Positions 33,306 through 42,938 of a DNA stretch of 64,000 bases are shown piece after piece; the first letter of the stretch is position 1, and each line of letters starts with the position of its first letter. A program made the position numbers and the translations under genes. Below the pieces are notes generated by a model. It was not told the origin of the DNA. It saw only the letters and a program-made list of their open reading frames with translations, and made no database searches. The DNA comes from Candidatus Pristimantibacillus lignocellulolyticus (lineage in GTDB: Bacteria > Bacillota > Bacilli > Paenibacillales > Paenibacillaceae), in NCBI GenBank assembly GCA_023639215.1, contig CP097899.1, positions 3,964,001-4,028,000 on the forward strand. Direction: 5' to 3'.

Positions 33306-34711
33306 GAACATTGTATCGTCAATTTACCGTAGCAACCCTCTTTATTGTGGTCATTAGCGTAACTGTCGGTCTATTTATTGTTAGCTTGGTATACAATATA
33401 CTTATCAAAGAGAAGAATGATGCTCATTATGTAGCAATAGCGACGCAGGTCACTGAAATACTTGAACAAACACATGGAAGTGGATTTGAGGTTTATTTGC
33501 AGTCCGTTGCAAAACTAGGCTATCAAGTACACGTGAGCGGAGAAAACGGGAATACATTCTCTTTTGGCGAACCGTTTCATTCTATAGACGTAAGTCAAAC
33601 TATACGAGAGCTTATCTATTCTGGAGAAGTGTACCACGGTATGAGGGACTATCATGGAAAGTTCTTAATTTTTAATCATTATGCGAATGAAATAGAGAAT
33701 ACGATCGGAGTACCTTTCGAACATAATGGGGAGCGTTATGCACTATTTATACGTCCCAATAATCAGGTGCTTTTTTCCGATATGCATTCATTAATTGCAG
33801 GTTTTTTAGTAGCGATGGCAATTATTGTGTTACTATCTATGCTTTGGTTAGCTCGTCAATTAGTGAAGCCAATTAGAAAATTAAGTCACGCGACAAAACA
33901 TATTATGGAAGAAAATTACCAAGTGGAAATAGATATTGTAAGAAGTGATGAGTTAGGGCAATTAGCTGAGAATTTCAAGCAGATGGTTCATCGCCTTAAG
34001 AAAAATGATGAGGCACGTAAAACATTTGTCAGTAATGTATCTCATGATTTTCAATCCCCGCTTCTTAATATTCAAGGTTACGCCGATTTACTAGGAAATA
34101 ATGGTTTAACGACGGAAGAACAACAATCGTATTTGCAAGTTATCGATCAAGAAGCGAAGCGATTATCTAATTTAACGAAACAACTATTACTATTAACTTC
34201 ATTAGATCATGCAGCAAGGCCTTTGAAAAATCAGCTATATGAGCTTGATCAACAATTAAAAAAAATCATTCACAAATACCGATGGCGTATGGAGGAGCAA
34301 CAAGTTGAACTCTCCTATGAGATAGAGCCCATCTCTTTTTATGGAGATGCTGATTTACTTGAACAAGTATGGGATAACGTATTGACAAATGCGATTAAAT
34401 ACAATCGAAATGCTGGCGAAATTAATATTATAGCTAAAGCTGAGCATGATGAGATTATTATTCAATTTATGGATAGTGGCATTGGCATCGCAAAAGAAGA
34501 AATAGAACATATATTTGAACGGTTTTACCGTGTTGATAATTCTCGTTCTAAGGATGGCACTGGACTAGGATTATCCATAGTGAAGGAAATTGTAGAATTA
34601 CATCAAGGGAAAATAGAAGTTATTAGCGAGCTAGATTCAGGCACAACGATTACTATTATATTACCAATCGATGTTGCTAGTTTAGGTAAAAGAGATAAGG
34701 AGCAGCCTTAA
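33302..34711 (+). CDS. sensor histidine kinase
   Basis: 469 residues. Helices at about 10-32 and 163-183 enclose an extracellular sensor of about 130 residues. Then come HAMP (RQLVKPIRKLSHATKHI) and a HisKA domain with the phosphoacceptor His248 in FVSNVSHDFQSPL; this SHDFQSP variant of SHELRTP is common in Bacillales kinases. The HATPase domain has DNVLTNAIKYN, DSGIGI and GTGLGLSIVKEI. The sensor domain is unassigned. It works with the preceding regulator. A hairpin overlaps its last codons. Confidence 0.93.
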   Translation: MRTLYRQFTVATLFIVVISVTVGLFIVSLVYNILIKEKNDAHYVAIATQVTEILEQTHGSGFEVYLQSVAKLGYQVHVSGENGNTFSFGEPFHSIDVSQTIRELIYSGEVYHGMRDYHGKFLIFNHYANEIENTIGVPFEHNGERYALFIRPNNQVLFSDMHSLIAGFLVAMAIIVLLSMLWLARQLVKPIRKLSHATKHIMEENYQVEIDIVRSDELGQLAENFKQMVHRLKKNDEARKTFVSNVSHDFQSPLLNIQGYADLLGNNGLTTEEQQSYLQVIDQEAKRLSNLTKQLLLLTSLDHAARPLKNQLYELDQQLKKIIHKYRWRMEEQQVELSYEIEPISFYGDADLLEQVWDNVLTNAIKYNRNAGEINIIAKAEHDEIIIQFMDSGIGIAKEEIEHIFERFYRVDNSRSKDGTGLGLSIVKEIVELHQGKIEVISELDSGTTITIILPIDVASLGKRDKEQP

Positions 34712-34727
34712 TTGGCTGCTGTTTTCC
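34701..34727 (+). terminator. terminator overlapping the kinase stop codon
   Basis: AGCAGCC and GGCTGCT form a 7-base stem, followed by GTTTT. The left arm is coding sequence of the kinase. Confidence 0.7.
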
Positions 34728-34904
34728 ACATCTTATTTTAAGTTTATCGTATTATTAGTTTAATTCAAATTGATATAGTAGTGTAAATTAAAACGGTTTT
34801 GATTTGTTAGTTTAATCATTTCAATAGTAGGTTGTTTTGTAAATGATAAAAAATAAACTTATTACAGTAACGGGCAATAAGTTTAAACAAAGAAACTATT
34901 TGAT

Positions 34905-34934
34905 TTGTCACAATTTTCACACAATTATTATAAA
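34905..34934 (+). promoter_or_regulatory. candidate promoter of the acetamidase/formamidase gene
   Basis: TTGTCA at 34905-34910, 18-base spacer, TATAAA at 34929-34934, in AT-rich sequence about 60 bases before the gene. Confidence 0.45.
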
Positions 34935-34995
34935 AATAACCAAATACTTCAAGTACAATAAGTGTGAAAGGGATTACATTTTTGGAGGGGAAATA

Positions 34996-35928
34996 ATGGT
35001 ACATTATTCAATTAACCCTGAAAGATCTACATTGCACGGCTCTTTCTCACGCGATTTCGAACCTATATTAACTATTGATTCTGGGGATGTCGTTCGATAC
35101 AGCACTCTTGACGCAGGATGGGGACTGGAACCATTTTCAGCTCCGGGCGTACGTAGAAGGTTCGAAACAAGGGAACGTCCTCGCGATGGTGGTCACGCTC
35201 TTTGTGGACCTATTGCTATTCGAGGTGCTGAGCCTGGTACTGTACTTGAAATAAAAATTAATGAAATTCATCCTGGTTCATGGGGATGGAATAGTGCAGG
35301 TGGTTTTCCGAGCCCTATAAATAAAAGCTTAGGTATTGCTGATGGTGAGGAATTTCATCTTAATTGGAAGTTAAACGCAACAACAATGATAGGAACAAGC
35401 GATCATGGACACAAGGTAGCATTACGTCCCTTTATGGGAATAATGGGGATGCCTCCTGACGAACCTGGGATTCATTCAACATACCCACCCCGCTTTTGTG
35501 GTGGAAATATAGATTGCAAAGAATTGATCGCAGGAAGCACTTTATATCTTCCAGTCCCTGTTTCAGGGGGGTTATTTTCAGTCGGTGATGGTCATGCCAT
35601 ACAAGGAGATGGAGAAGTAGGAAGTCCTGCATTAGAGTGTCCAATGGATTTGGTGGACCTTACATTCTCTGTTCGAAAAGATATTTCTTTAACTATGCCA
35701 CGAGCAAAAACTCTTACGGCGTGGATAACAATGGGCTTTCATGAAGATTTGAACGAAGCAACCATAATCGCTCTAGAAGGCATGTTAAACCTTATGAAAG
35801 AAATTTTTGGGTTTGAACGTAAAGAAGCTCTAGCTTTAGCAAGTCTAGTCGTCGACTTAAGAATTACACAGATAGTTAATGGAGTTCGAGGTGTACATGC
35901 TGTGCTTCCTCATGGTTCGATCAAATAA
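34996..35928 (+). CDS. acetamidase/formamidase family protein
   Basis: ATG 34996 is preceded by TTGGAGGGG; the frame is open much further upstream, but that part contains the promoter. 310 residues. Family marks include SGDVVRYSTLDAGWG, GHALCGPIAIRGAEPG, FCGGNIDCKEL, VSGGLFSVGDGHAIQGDGEV and the C-terminal VNGVRGVHAVLP. FmdA/AmdA enzymes hydrolyse formamide or acetamide to ammonia and the acid. No urea or amide transporter gene lies nearby. The precise amide is not clear. Confidence 0.88.
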   Translation: MVHYSINPERSTLHGSFSRDFEPILTIDSGDVVRYSTLDAGWGLEPFSAPGVRRRFETRERPRDGGHALCGPIAIRGAEPGTVLEIKINEIHPGSWGWNSAGGFPSPINKSLGIADGEEFHLNWKLNATTMIGTSDHGHKVALRPFMGIMGMPPDEPGIHSTYPPRFCGGNIDCKELIAGSTLYLPVPVSGGLFSVGDGHAIQGDGEVGSPALECPMDLVDLTFSVRKDISLTMPRAKTLTAWITMGFHEDLNEATIIALEGMLNLMKEIFGFERKEALALASLVVDLRITQIVNGVRGVHAVLPHGSIK

Positions 35929-35963
35929 GAAAAAATAAAAGCATGGCGAAACCATCTAATATA

Positions 35964-35986
35964 GAACTAACGGGGAACGATAGTTC
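35964..35986. repeat. palindromic repeat left of the GNAT gene
   Basis: GAACTAACGGGGAACGATAGTTC, followed by AATAAAA. It may double as terminator of the amidase gene. A close relative is at 36665. Confidence 0.6.
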
Positions 35987-36096
35987 AATAAAAATTAATT
36001 ATTCTCTTGTTTAAAATATTACAAATTATGCCATAATTAAACATCCTATACGAAAGTTTTTGAAAGGTTATTAATATAATAGAAGGTGGGAGATTT

Positions 36097-36612
36097 TTGT
36101 TAGAAACAAAACGTCTTATAATTAGAGAAATGGTGCAGTCCGATTATGAAGCATTGTGCAGAATATTGTGTGATGAGGAAGTAATGCGTGCTGCTTATGA
36201 AAGTGCATTCAACTTAGAAGAAGCACAAAATTGGCTTAACAGACATTTTAAAAGATATGAAGAGTATGGTTTTGGACTTTGGGCTGTTGCATTAAAAGAA
36301 ACCAACGAAATGATTGGTCAATGTGGCTTGACAATGCAAGGCTGGAGAGAAAAAGAAATTTTGGAAATAGGATTTTTGTTTCAAAAAGCGTATTGGCACA
36401 AAGGTTATGCAACAGAAGCGGCAATTGCTTGCAAGGAATACGCTTTCTCAGTTCTTAATGCAAATAGGGTTTATTCTATTATTAGGGACACAAATGTAGC
36501 CGCCCAAAAAGTTGCTGTTCGAAACGGTATGAATATTATTGATAAAGATACTAAGAATTTCAGGAATATAAATATGGAATTTTTTCTGTATTTTGTAGAG
36601 CAAACAAAATGA
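36097..36612 (+). CDS. GNAT family N-acetyltransferase (RimJ-like)
   Basis: 171 residues from TTG 36097, with GGTGGGAG upstream. It starts LETKRLIIREMVQSDYEAL, typical of RimJ/RimL-type acetyltransferases. The acetyl-CoA loop region lies around LEIGFLFQKAYWHKGYATEAAIACKEYAF, and the end reads VYSIIRDTNVAAQKVAVRNGM. It transfers an acetyl group to an amine; the acceptor is unknown. Palindromic repeats lie on both sides, so the gene may be a movable or separately transcribed unit. Confidence 0.85.
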   Translation: MLETKRLIIREMVQSDYEALCRILCDEEVMRAAYESAFNLEEAQNWLNRHFKRYEEYGFGLWAVALKETNEMIGQCGLTMQGWREKEILEIGFLFQKAYWHKGYATEAAIACKEYAFSVLNANRVYSIIRDTNVAAQKVAVRNGMNIIDKDTKNFRNINMEFFLYFVEQTK

Positions 36613-36664
36613 GTAGGTGAAATTGAAAAAGGCTTCCATGATGAACCATGAACTTTTTGAAATT

Positions 36665-36689
36665 GAGCTAACGGGATACGTTAGTTTAA
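36665..36689. repeat. palindromic repeat right of the GNAT gene
   Basis: AGCTAACGGGATACGTTAGTTTAATAAA has the same core as the copy at 35964 (CTAACGGG...ACG.TAGTT.AATAAA). Confidence 0.6.
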
Positions 36690-36906
36690 TAAACCTTCAC
36701 CACGTAGGGACGGTTTTCTTTAGTTTTAAAATCAACATTAAGATTTAACATAGCCATAATAATTGGAGAATAGATTAGGTAGATCATCACTCTCATGCGT
36801 CGAGTAAGAGTAGTCCCTATTATAGTTGCTTCGCAATTAATTGAGGATTTTGAAATGATTAGTATATTACTTAGTCGTTCAGTAGTTATTAACCAACGGT
36901 GGTGAT

Positions 36907-37278
36907 GTGGTGGAAGACTATGATTTAAAAAGCATCTGGCGCATTCTTTTTGTAATATTTAATACGTTAAGTGTACTTGCAATACCGTATGTCTTTTTCT
37001 TATTTTGGTTCGGTTTATTTGGATTTTGGGATCCACCTACGATATCGACTAAAATTCATGGGATCGCTATCTTAGTTATCTATTTAAATATCATATTTTT
37101 TGTGAATAAATGGGTATTGAAAAGAATTGATTTGCGTGGAAAAAAATTTGTTTTTCTTGTGCTAATCGTAATGATAATAGTAGCAATCATATTATTTTCA
37201 TCTGAATTTCTCTTATTTTATTTTCAGTTATTTTTTGTATATTTAATGAGTTTTTTTGGTGTAGAATTGAATCTTTAG
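36907..37278 (+). CDS. small membrane protein, unknown function
   Basis: 123 residues from GTG 36907 (or the adjacent GTG 36910), with GGTGGTG in front. Four predicted helices (about 10-35, 47-65, 75-95, 98-118) are joined by short loops (DPPTISTKIHG, KRIDLRGKK). No catalytic motif is seen and no family is recognised. It is isolated; the gene behind it starts 49 bases later on the same strand. Confidence 0.5.
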   Translation: MVEDYDLKSIWRILFVIFNTLSVLAIPYVFFLFWFGLFGFWDPPTISTKIHGIAILVIYLNIIFFVNKWVLKRIDLRGKKFVFLVLIVMIIVAIILFSSEFLLFYFQLFFVYLMSFFGVELNL

Positions 37279-37327
37279 TCGTTCGCATTATGTTAAATTA
37301 ATTCAAGATGCTAAGGAGGCCAATATT

Positions 37328-37804
37328 ATGGAGTTTAGAATTATTGCGTTGCCAGCGTTTCAAGCAGCATCATCTGGAGTTGATAAGGAATTTGATTTTT
37401 CTCCAAATGGTTTACTAGGAAAGTTTAGTAACTATTTTTCATCGATTGTTCCAACTGCAAGAGATAGCTTCATGCCAAGGGATTTTTTATTCTTTGATGA
37501 AGAAAATCAAGGCATGGTATGGTGGTGGGTATTAAGTGATGGTATGGATAACGGTGGCAATGAAGTCGTTGAGTTTGAAGGTGGATATTATTTAACTTAT
37601 ACATACAGGGATGGCGATGAAGAAACAAATGGTAAATTATACGGTGAGGCTCTAACATTCATTGAAAATAGTGATGTTTTTGAGCTTGATGCCAGGCCAA
37701 ATCATTACGCCATGGGACATATTATTACACCAGCAGAAATTATTAAGGCACAAGGATGGGCTCAAATGGAGACTTTCATTCCGATCAAGCTCAAAAACGT
37801 TTAA
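37328..37804 (+). CDS. stand-alone GyrI-like small-molecule-binding protein
   Basis: 158 residues with CTAAGGAGG upstream. The body reads FMPRDFLFFDEENQGMVWWWVL, VVEFEGGYYLTYTYRDGD, FELDARPNHYAMGHIITPAEI and ends GWAQMETFIPIKLK. This is the GyrI-like effector-binding fold commonly fused to AraC or MerR regulators, here without a DNA-binding domain. Such proteins bind or hydrolyse small hydrophobic molecules, or act as partners of separate regulators. It faces a second GyrI-like gene. Confidence 0.7.
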   Translation: MEFRIIALPAFQAASSGVDKEFDFSPNGLLGKFSNYFSSIVPTARDSFMPRDFLFFDEENQGMVWWWVLSDGMDNGGNEVVEFEGGYYLTYTYRDGDEETNGKLYGEALTFIENSDVFELDARPNHYAMGHIITPAEIIKAQGWAQMETFIPIKLKNV

Positions 37805-37824
37805 TAGTAACTTCCAAACACTAA

Positions 37825-38271
37825 TTATTTAATTGGCACACATATATCGCAATAATCATTGTCAGTCATATCACTCATGTATCTTTCTAATATCGGTCTA
37901 TTATCAATTTGATAGCCACTGTTATGCAGGGTAGGGAAGATTTCAGCCCAAGTTTTTTGAATATCTTCTGTTGTATGTTTAACATGATAAATAAAATATT
38001 TCCCTCCTGAAAGCTCACCTTCACAAATGGCATCGTCAACTTGATAATCTTCCGGAATTACAATGCAAGCATCATATCTACAATGTTGAGGAAGTGTCAT
38101 TTCTGGATTATCTTGCGAGATTCCAAATATAATTCCCGATGAGTATAGATTATTCTCCTTAGCCCATATTTTTATCTTTTCCATTGCTTGAATGTTAGAA
38201 GGACCATATGGTCCGACTTGTCGCACATAGGCAATGCGATATTGTGGTAGAATTTCAACACTATCATTCAT
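37825..38271 (-). CDS. second stand-alone GyrI-like protein
   Basis: 148 residues. It starts VEILPQYRIAYVRQVGPYGPSNIQAMEKI, the characteristic opening of GyrI/SbmC-type domains, and continues RYDACIVIPEDYQVDD, GGKYFIYHVKHTTEDIQKTW and ends RPILERYMSD...CDICVPIK. No HTH is present. The full domain begins at residue 1, so it is a separate protein rather than a broken AraC regulator. It is convergent with the gene at 37328 (20-base gap). Confidence 0.75.
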   Translation of the reverse strand: MNDSVEILPQYRIAYVRQVGPYGPSNIQAMEKIKIWAKENNLYSSGIIFGISQDNPEMTLPQHCRYDACIVIPEDYQVDDAICEGELSGGKYFIYHVKHTTEDIQKTWAEIFPTLHNSGYQIDNRPILERYMSDMTDNDYCDICVPIK

Positions 38272-38361
38272 AATCTTATTCTCCCTTTACTGTAAATTGT
38301 TACTACATTTCGAATACTATTATGATATAAAAAAATAATCAATTACTTATATTGAAAATAT

Positions 38362-39204
38362 TTAATGTCCGTATTGTTTCTCATATTCAGTAGGTGAAAT
38401 GCCGTTGTGTCGTTTGAAAAGCTTTGAGAAGTAGAGGGCGTCGTTAAAACCTACTGCTTGAGCGACTTGATTAACAGGAATATGCTGTGCAAGCAATAAC
38501 TGAGCTTGCTCTAGTCTTACTTTAATAAGATAAGCTAATGGTGAAATTCCGGTCGTTAGCTTAAATAATTTACATAGATGACTACGATGATAGCCAACAC
38601 GCTGAGCTAATTCTTCGATCGTAATTGGCTGCGGATAATGATAATCGATGTACGCAATAGCTTCTTCAATCTGTCGCTCTGCAGTTGCTTTATGATCGAA
38701 TGGTCGAAGCTTCATAGGTTTCTTAGCCTGACAATACTTTGCAAGTAGCAATTGTAGATGACCACTTGCTTCTATCGAAGAATATAGCTCATTAGAAGAG
38801 AGTAGCGTAATAATTTGTTCGAAGAACGGGTGAATATGTTCAATTGATAAAGATTGAACGATAGGATGTTTAGCCGAGATATTACTACGTTGTAAAATAT
38901 GTTTGAAACGATTACCTTTGAATCCAATCCAACAATATTGCCAGGGTTCATGTTTGTTAGCAGTATACTGTACCGATTCCCCTGGAAATATGAAAAAACT
39001 ATCCCCACTCGATAGAGAATACGTATTTCCTCCAACCTTCATCTCACCTTTACCTGCGATTACATAGTGCACAATATAATAAGGATGTATTAACGGACCC
39101 ATATTGTGTAACGCATTTGTTTGAGCTTGTCCTGCAAATAATATATCGTCAATTTGAGGATCGAAACTCGTATGAATACTCAATAATTGTATCGTTTCAC
39201 TCAT
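38362..39204 (-). CDS. AraC-family transcriptional regulator
   Basis: 280 residues. The N-terminal cupin-like region (YYIVHYVIAGKGEMKVGGNTYSLSSGDSFFIFPGE) binds a sugar effector in related proteins, and the C-terminal double HTH reads ITIEELAQRVGYHRSHLCKLFKLTTGISPLAYL and VNQVAQAVGFNDALYFSKLFKRHNGISPTEYEKQ. It is divergent from the alpha-galactosidase gene, with a 200-base gap, so it very likely controls that gene as in MsmR/RafR systems. The regulator type is firm; the target is inferred. Confidence 0.9.
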   Translation of the reverse strand: MSETIQLLSIHTSFDPQIDDILFAGQAQTNALHNMGPLIHPYYIVHYVIAGKGEMKVGGNTYSLSSGDSFFIFPGESVQYTANKHEPWQYCWIGFKGNRFKHILQRSNISAKHPIVQSLSIEHIHPFFEQIITLLSSNELYSSIEASGHLQLLLAKYCQAKKPMKLRPFDHKATAERQIEEAIAYIDYHYPQPITIEELAQRVGYHRSHLCKLFKLTTGISPLAYLIKVRLEQAQLLLAQHIPVNQVAQAVGFNDALYFSKLFKRHNGISPTEYEKQYGH

Positions 39205-39404
39205 GGATAAGACCCCCGTAATTTTATGTATATTTCTGTAAAAGTGTTGTCTTTAACTAGTAAACGTAAATTATAAGAAAACTACAAATGTCCATATAAC
39301 GATTCGAAAAATCTATATCAGATATTGAAAATAATAGATATATTATAAAGGAGAAATGCTTATAACAACAGCTATTATACCATTTGAAAGGTAGGGAACT
39401 ATTA

Positions 39405-40703
39405 ATGTCTAAAATAACTTTTCTAGGTGCAGGAAGCACTATCTTTGCAAAAAATGTACTAGGTGATGTGATGTTGACTCCTTCATTACAAGGTTTTGAA
39501 TTGGCATTATACGATATTGATCCGACTCGTTTGAAAGAATCTGAAATTATATTAAGAAATGTATGTGAAGTCGCGGGCAGTACATGCCGGATTGTAGCTT
39601 ATCATAATCGTAAGGAAGCTTTAAGTGGCGCAACTTATATCGTTAATGCGATTCAAGTTGGCGGTTATGATCCATGTACGATTACGGATTTCGAAATTCC
39701 GAAGAAGTATGGACTTCGTCAAACGATTGCTGATACTGTTGGCATAGGCGGTCTGTTCAGAAATCTTCGTACAATTCCAGTAATGATGGATTTTGCTAGA
39801 GATATTAATGAAGTTTGTCCAGACGCATTATTTTTGAACTATAGTAATCCGATGGCTGTATTAACGAATGTGATGAATACGCATGGTGGAGTTAATACGG
39901 TTGGACTTTGCCATAGTGTGCAAGTATGTGTTCAAGATTTATTGAAACATTTGGGAATTGATAATAGTGGCATCAAATCCAAAATTGCAGGGATAAATCA
40001 TATGGCATGGTTGCTTGAAATAACAAAGGATGGTCAAGATATTTATCCTGAGATTAAGCGTCTTGCTCGTTTGAAACAGAGTGAAAAACATCATGATATG
40101 GTTCGTTATGAATTGATGGACAAGTTTGGATACTATATTACGGAATCTAGTGAACATAATGCTGAATATCATCCGTACTTCATTAAGTCGCAATATCCTG
40201 AACTAATCGAGCGTTTCAATATTCCACTTGATGAATACCCTCGTCGTTGTGTCAATCAGATCAATGAGTGGAAGCTGAAGCGGGATGAGATTATGAACAA
40301 TGCTCGTCTTGAACATACGCGTACACATGAATATGGATCTTATATTAAGGAAGCGATCGAAACGAATATTCCAATTAAAATTGGCGGTAACGTCATGAAC
40401 ACAGGACTTATTACGAATTTACCGAAAGAAGCTTGTGTAGAAGTACCGTGTCTAGTTGATGCTAATGGTGTTCAACCATTATTTATTGGAGATCTTCCTC
40501 CACAACTAGCTGCACTCAATCGAACGAATATTAACACCCAACTATTAACGATTGAAGCTGCAATGACCGGTAAAAAGGAACATATCTATCACGCCGCTTT
40601 ACTTGATCCTCATACTTCAGCTGAATTATCTATGGATAAAATTATTGCACTTTGCGACGAGTTGATCGAGGCGCATGGTAGCTGGTTACCGACGTACAAA
40701 TAA
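39405..40703 (+). CDS. melA: GH4 alpha-galactosidase
   Basis: ATG 39405 is preceded by AGGTAGGG; an in-frame codon 21 bases upstream has no site. 432 residues. NAD-binding FLGAGSTIFAKNVLGDVM opens the protein. Family 4 marks are NYSNPMAVLTNVM, the metal-binding Cys in GLCHSVQ and a downstream HNAEYHPYF. GH4 alpha-galactosidases use NAD and Mn(II) in a redox-assisted hydrolysis of melibiose or raffinose-type sugars. No sugar transporter is next to it. A strong terminator follows. Confidence 0.9.
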   Translation: MSKITFLGAGSTIFAKNVLGDVMLTPSLQGFELALYDIDPTRLKESEIILRNVCEVAGSTCRIVAYHNRKEALSGATYIVNAIQVGGYDPCTITDFEIPKKYGLRQTIADTVGIGGLFRNLRTIPVMMDFARDINEVCPDALFLNYSNPMAVLTNVMNTHGGVNTVGLCHSVQVCVQDLLKHLGIDNSGIKSKIAGINHMAWLLEITKDGQDIYPEIKRLARLKQSEKHHDMVRYELMDKFGYYITESSEHNAEYHPYFIKSQYPELIERFNIPLDEYPRRCVNQINEWKLKRDEIMNNARLEHTRTHEYGSYIKEAIETNIPIKIGGNVMNTGLITNLPKEACVEVPCLVDANGVQPLFIGDLPPQLAALNRTNINTQLLTIEAAMTGKKEHIYHAALLDPHTSAELSMDKIIALCDELIEAHGSWLPTYK

Positions 40704-40767
40704 GTACGAAAGTAAAGAAGGTTAAAATAATTTGCAAAACAAATAAAATAGTTATAAAAAGTAATTG

Positions 40768-40824
40768 AAGATACCTCCAAGTATACGATCAGCATAACGC
40801 TTCGTATTGCTTGGAGGTATCTTT
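40768..40824 (+). terminator. terminator after melA
   Basis: AAGATACCTCCAAG pairs perfectly with CTTGGAGGTATCTT, with an inner GTATACG/CGTATTG stem. There is only a short T-run. Confidence 0.75.
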
Positions 40825-40919
40825 AGCTATGTGCATTAAATTTGAATCAAATCAACACAGAATGTTATTCTATGAACAGAAATGTACAATCTACCTGACC
40901 AATTATATAAAGGGAATGA

Positions 40920-41969
40920 ATGACATTGGAGCTGAATTTCAATGAGAATCAGATTAAGTTGTGGGTCGCAAAAAACTTTCAATCATTAGGATTAGATGGA
41001 TCAAAATTAGGAGTTCGTTATATTTATAATCCAGGTGGTTTTGTTAATCAGTCCTACCGCGTAACTGATGGCGAAACAACGATACATATTAAACTTGCAC
41101 GAACCGAAAAAGCCCACCGTCTTAAACAGTGGGCATCAATAAGCGAACATTTATCTATACATTATAAGGCTCCTAGATTGATAGGAGAGATTACAGAAGA
41201 ACTAATAGAAGGCTACACTTATGGATTAGTGTTTCGATTTATAGAGGGGAAATCATTAAGTTCTGTTTCTAATTCAAAACCAATCACTGAGAATATATTG
41301 CATTTACTACATCAATTACATAGAGATAAAGAGATCGAACAAATGATTCGGAACGATGATCAATATGAAGTGCAAAACAAATTACAAGAAGATATGCAAG
41401 ACGACTTACATGACTACTCTTATGCAGATGCATTCAAAGAGGAATATATCAATCGATTCCTAGAAGATCTAAACATCATTAGATCCAAGCAACATTTGCT
41501 TAATTTCGTGACATCAGATTCAATAAATTGGTTTGAGAATGAAGTAGTAGCATTAGAACAACTAGTACGTTCAACAGCTTCATTTCAGCAAAAAGCTTTA
41601 GATGTCGTTCATAACGATATGAATGGGGAGAATGTATTAGTAGACAATGATCATGATTGCTGGATTATCGATTGGGATGACTTAACGGTAAGAGGCGATG
41701 CGGCAATGGATTATTCCGTTCTATTATGGCCGAAATATAATGAACAAGAGTGGTCATATTGGAGTGAATTAGTTTTAACGTTGGCAGGTAAAGAACTATT
41801 CGAGAGGTTACAATTCTACTTCCGTGCAAAACTATTGGATGATGTCATTGATGTACTTGCTGACTACATTGAAGCAGAGGAAATACCTGAGCTGAAAGAA
41901 ATAACTCAGAAGCGGGCTAAAGAGATTCATCTTCGTGCCTATTCAGAGTATAAGAAGCTATACTTGTAG
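40920..41969 (+). CDS. APH/choline kinase-family phosphotransferase
   Basis: 349 residues. The ATP-binding N-lobe has NPGGFVNQSYRV and IKLARTEKAHRLKQW. The catalytic loop is VVHNDMNGENVLVD (Asp near residue 236), and the DFG-equivalent is WIIDWDDL. These motifs define aminoglycoside phosphotransferase/choline kinase-like enzymes acting on small hydroxylated molecules. Resistance activity cannot be assumed; many family members are metabolic. The gene stands alone. Confidence 0.8.
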   Translation: MTLELNFNENQIKLWVAKNFQSLGLDGSKLGVRYIYNPGGFVNQSYRVTDGETTIHIKLARTEKAHRLKQWASISEHLSIHYKAPRLIGEITEELIEGYTYGLVFRFIEGKSLSSVSNSKPITENILHLLHQLHRDKEIEQMIRNDDQYEVQNKLQEDMQDDLHDYSYADAFKEEYINRFLEDLNIIRSKQHLLNFVTSDSINWFENEVVALEQLVRSTASFQQKALDVVHNDMNGENVLVDNDHDCWIIDWDDLTVRGDAAMDYSVLLWPKYNEQEWSYWSELVLTLAGKELFERLQFYFRAKLLDDVIDVLADYIEAEEIPELKEITQKRAKEIHLRAYSEYKKLYL

Positions 41970-41991
41970 CAACATCTTAAGCAAGTGAGAT

Positions 41992-42501
41992 TTACTTTAC
42001 ATTAAATGTAAAAGCTAATTGTATCGCTTCGTCTTGGGGTTGATCATCATAAGTAACTGTTGCTGTAGCCACCCAAAGTCCAGACATAACAGGAATTCCT
42101 TCGCCGTGGTAGATACCTTGCTCATCGGGCGTCATCGTGAATTGAATCGTTCCACAATCCATTGTCAACATATTAAGATGAACCGTTACTTTCGTATTTG
42201 ATGGTAGCGAATTACCGTTTAGTTGGTCTAAACTGTTAAGGGTTGCATCTGAATCTGAATTAAAACCAGAAGCTGAATCTGGCATTAGCTTTAATGTAAA
42301 CGCACTATTAGTAAGAGCAACAGCGTCATTATGATTTATATTAAACTGTAACGTACCAATTGATGTTTCACTCGTTGTGGTTTGTTTCTGGAGTGATTGA
42401 TCTAGTACATTCGTACCTTGTGCAACGATATAGCTATACCCTACACCAAATACTAGTACGAATATGAGCAGGATAAACAGTCTAGTTTTCCATTTGTTCA
42501 C
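41992..42501 (-). CDS. membrane-anchored FixH/YtkA-like protein
   Basis: GTG 42501 has TAGGAGGG 8 bases upstream on the minus strand, so it is preferred over a start 13 codons earlier. 169 residues: one N-terminal helix (about 7-27), a linker, then an extracellular beta-sandwich with LTNSAFTLKLMP, VTVHLNMLTMDCGTIQFTM and EQGIYHGEGIPVMSGLWVATATV. The last stretch matches YtkA-like/FixH domains linked to copper or oxidase assembly. It may relate to the copper genes at 26671-30261, although it is about 12 kb away. Confidence 0.55.
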   Translation of the reverse strand: MNKWKTRLFILLIFVLVFGVGYSYIVAQGTNVLDQSLQKQTTTSETSIGTLQFNINHNDAVALTNSAFTLKLMPDSASGFNSDSDATLNSLDQLNGNSLPSNTKVTVHLNMLTMDCGTIQFTMTPDEQGIYHGEGIPVMSGLWVATATVTYDDQPQDEAIQLAFTFNVK

Positions 42502-42721
42502 AAGATCCCTCCTAAAATAGTAGGTATGATTCTTTATCATTTTTAGAGATGAACAACGACGTCGAAAGCATTAATTTATTATTCATATGTTACATAGCTT
42601 TGGTTGAATCAATATTATAACTAATAAGTTATATGTAGCGGAGCTTGCTCTTTATGTATATAGGTGACATCTTATAGTAAAATCGTGTATAGTAAGACAG
42701 TAAAACAATTGAATAGCGTGT

Positions 42722-42905
42722 ACTTAGGTTCTATGATGTAAATGACATCATAGATGAAAAGGGAAGCTGGTGTAATTCCAGCGCGGACCCGCCACTGTAA
42801 GAATGGATATACGTTGTATATCGAAGTAATATTAATTGTCACTGGATATCAATGATCTGGGAAGACGATATTACGATTCATTCAAGTCAGGAGACCTGCC
42901 TAAGG
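42722..42905 (+). ncRNA. cobalamin riboswitch
   Basis: Contains the ordered core GATGAAAAGGGAAGCTGGTG, CCAGCGCGGACCCGCCACTGTA and the B12 box AAGTCAGGAGACCTGCCT. These elements define the adenosylcobalamin-binding aptamer. It lies 160 bases before btuF. Confidence 0.97.
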
Positions 42906-42938
42906 AAAGAATAAGCATATTCCTACGTGGATTTAGGA

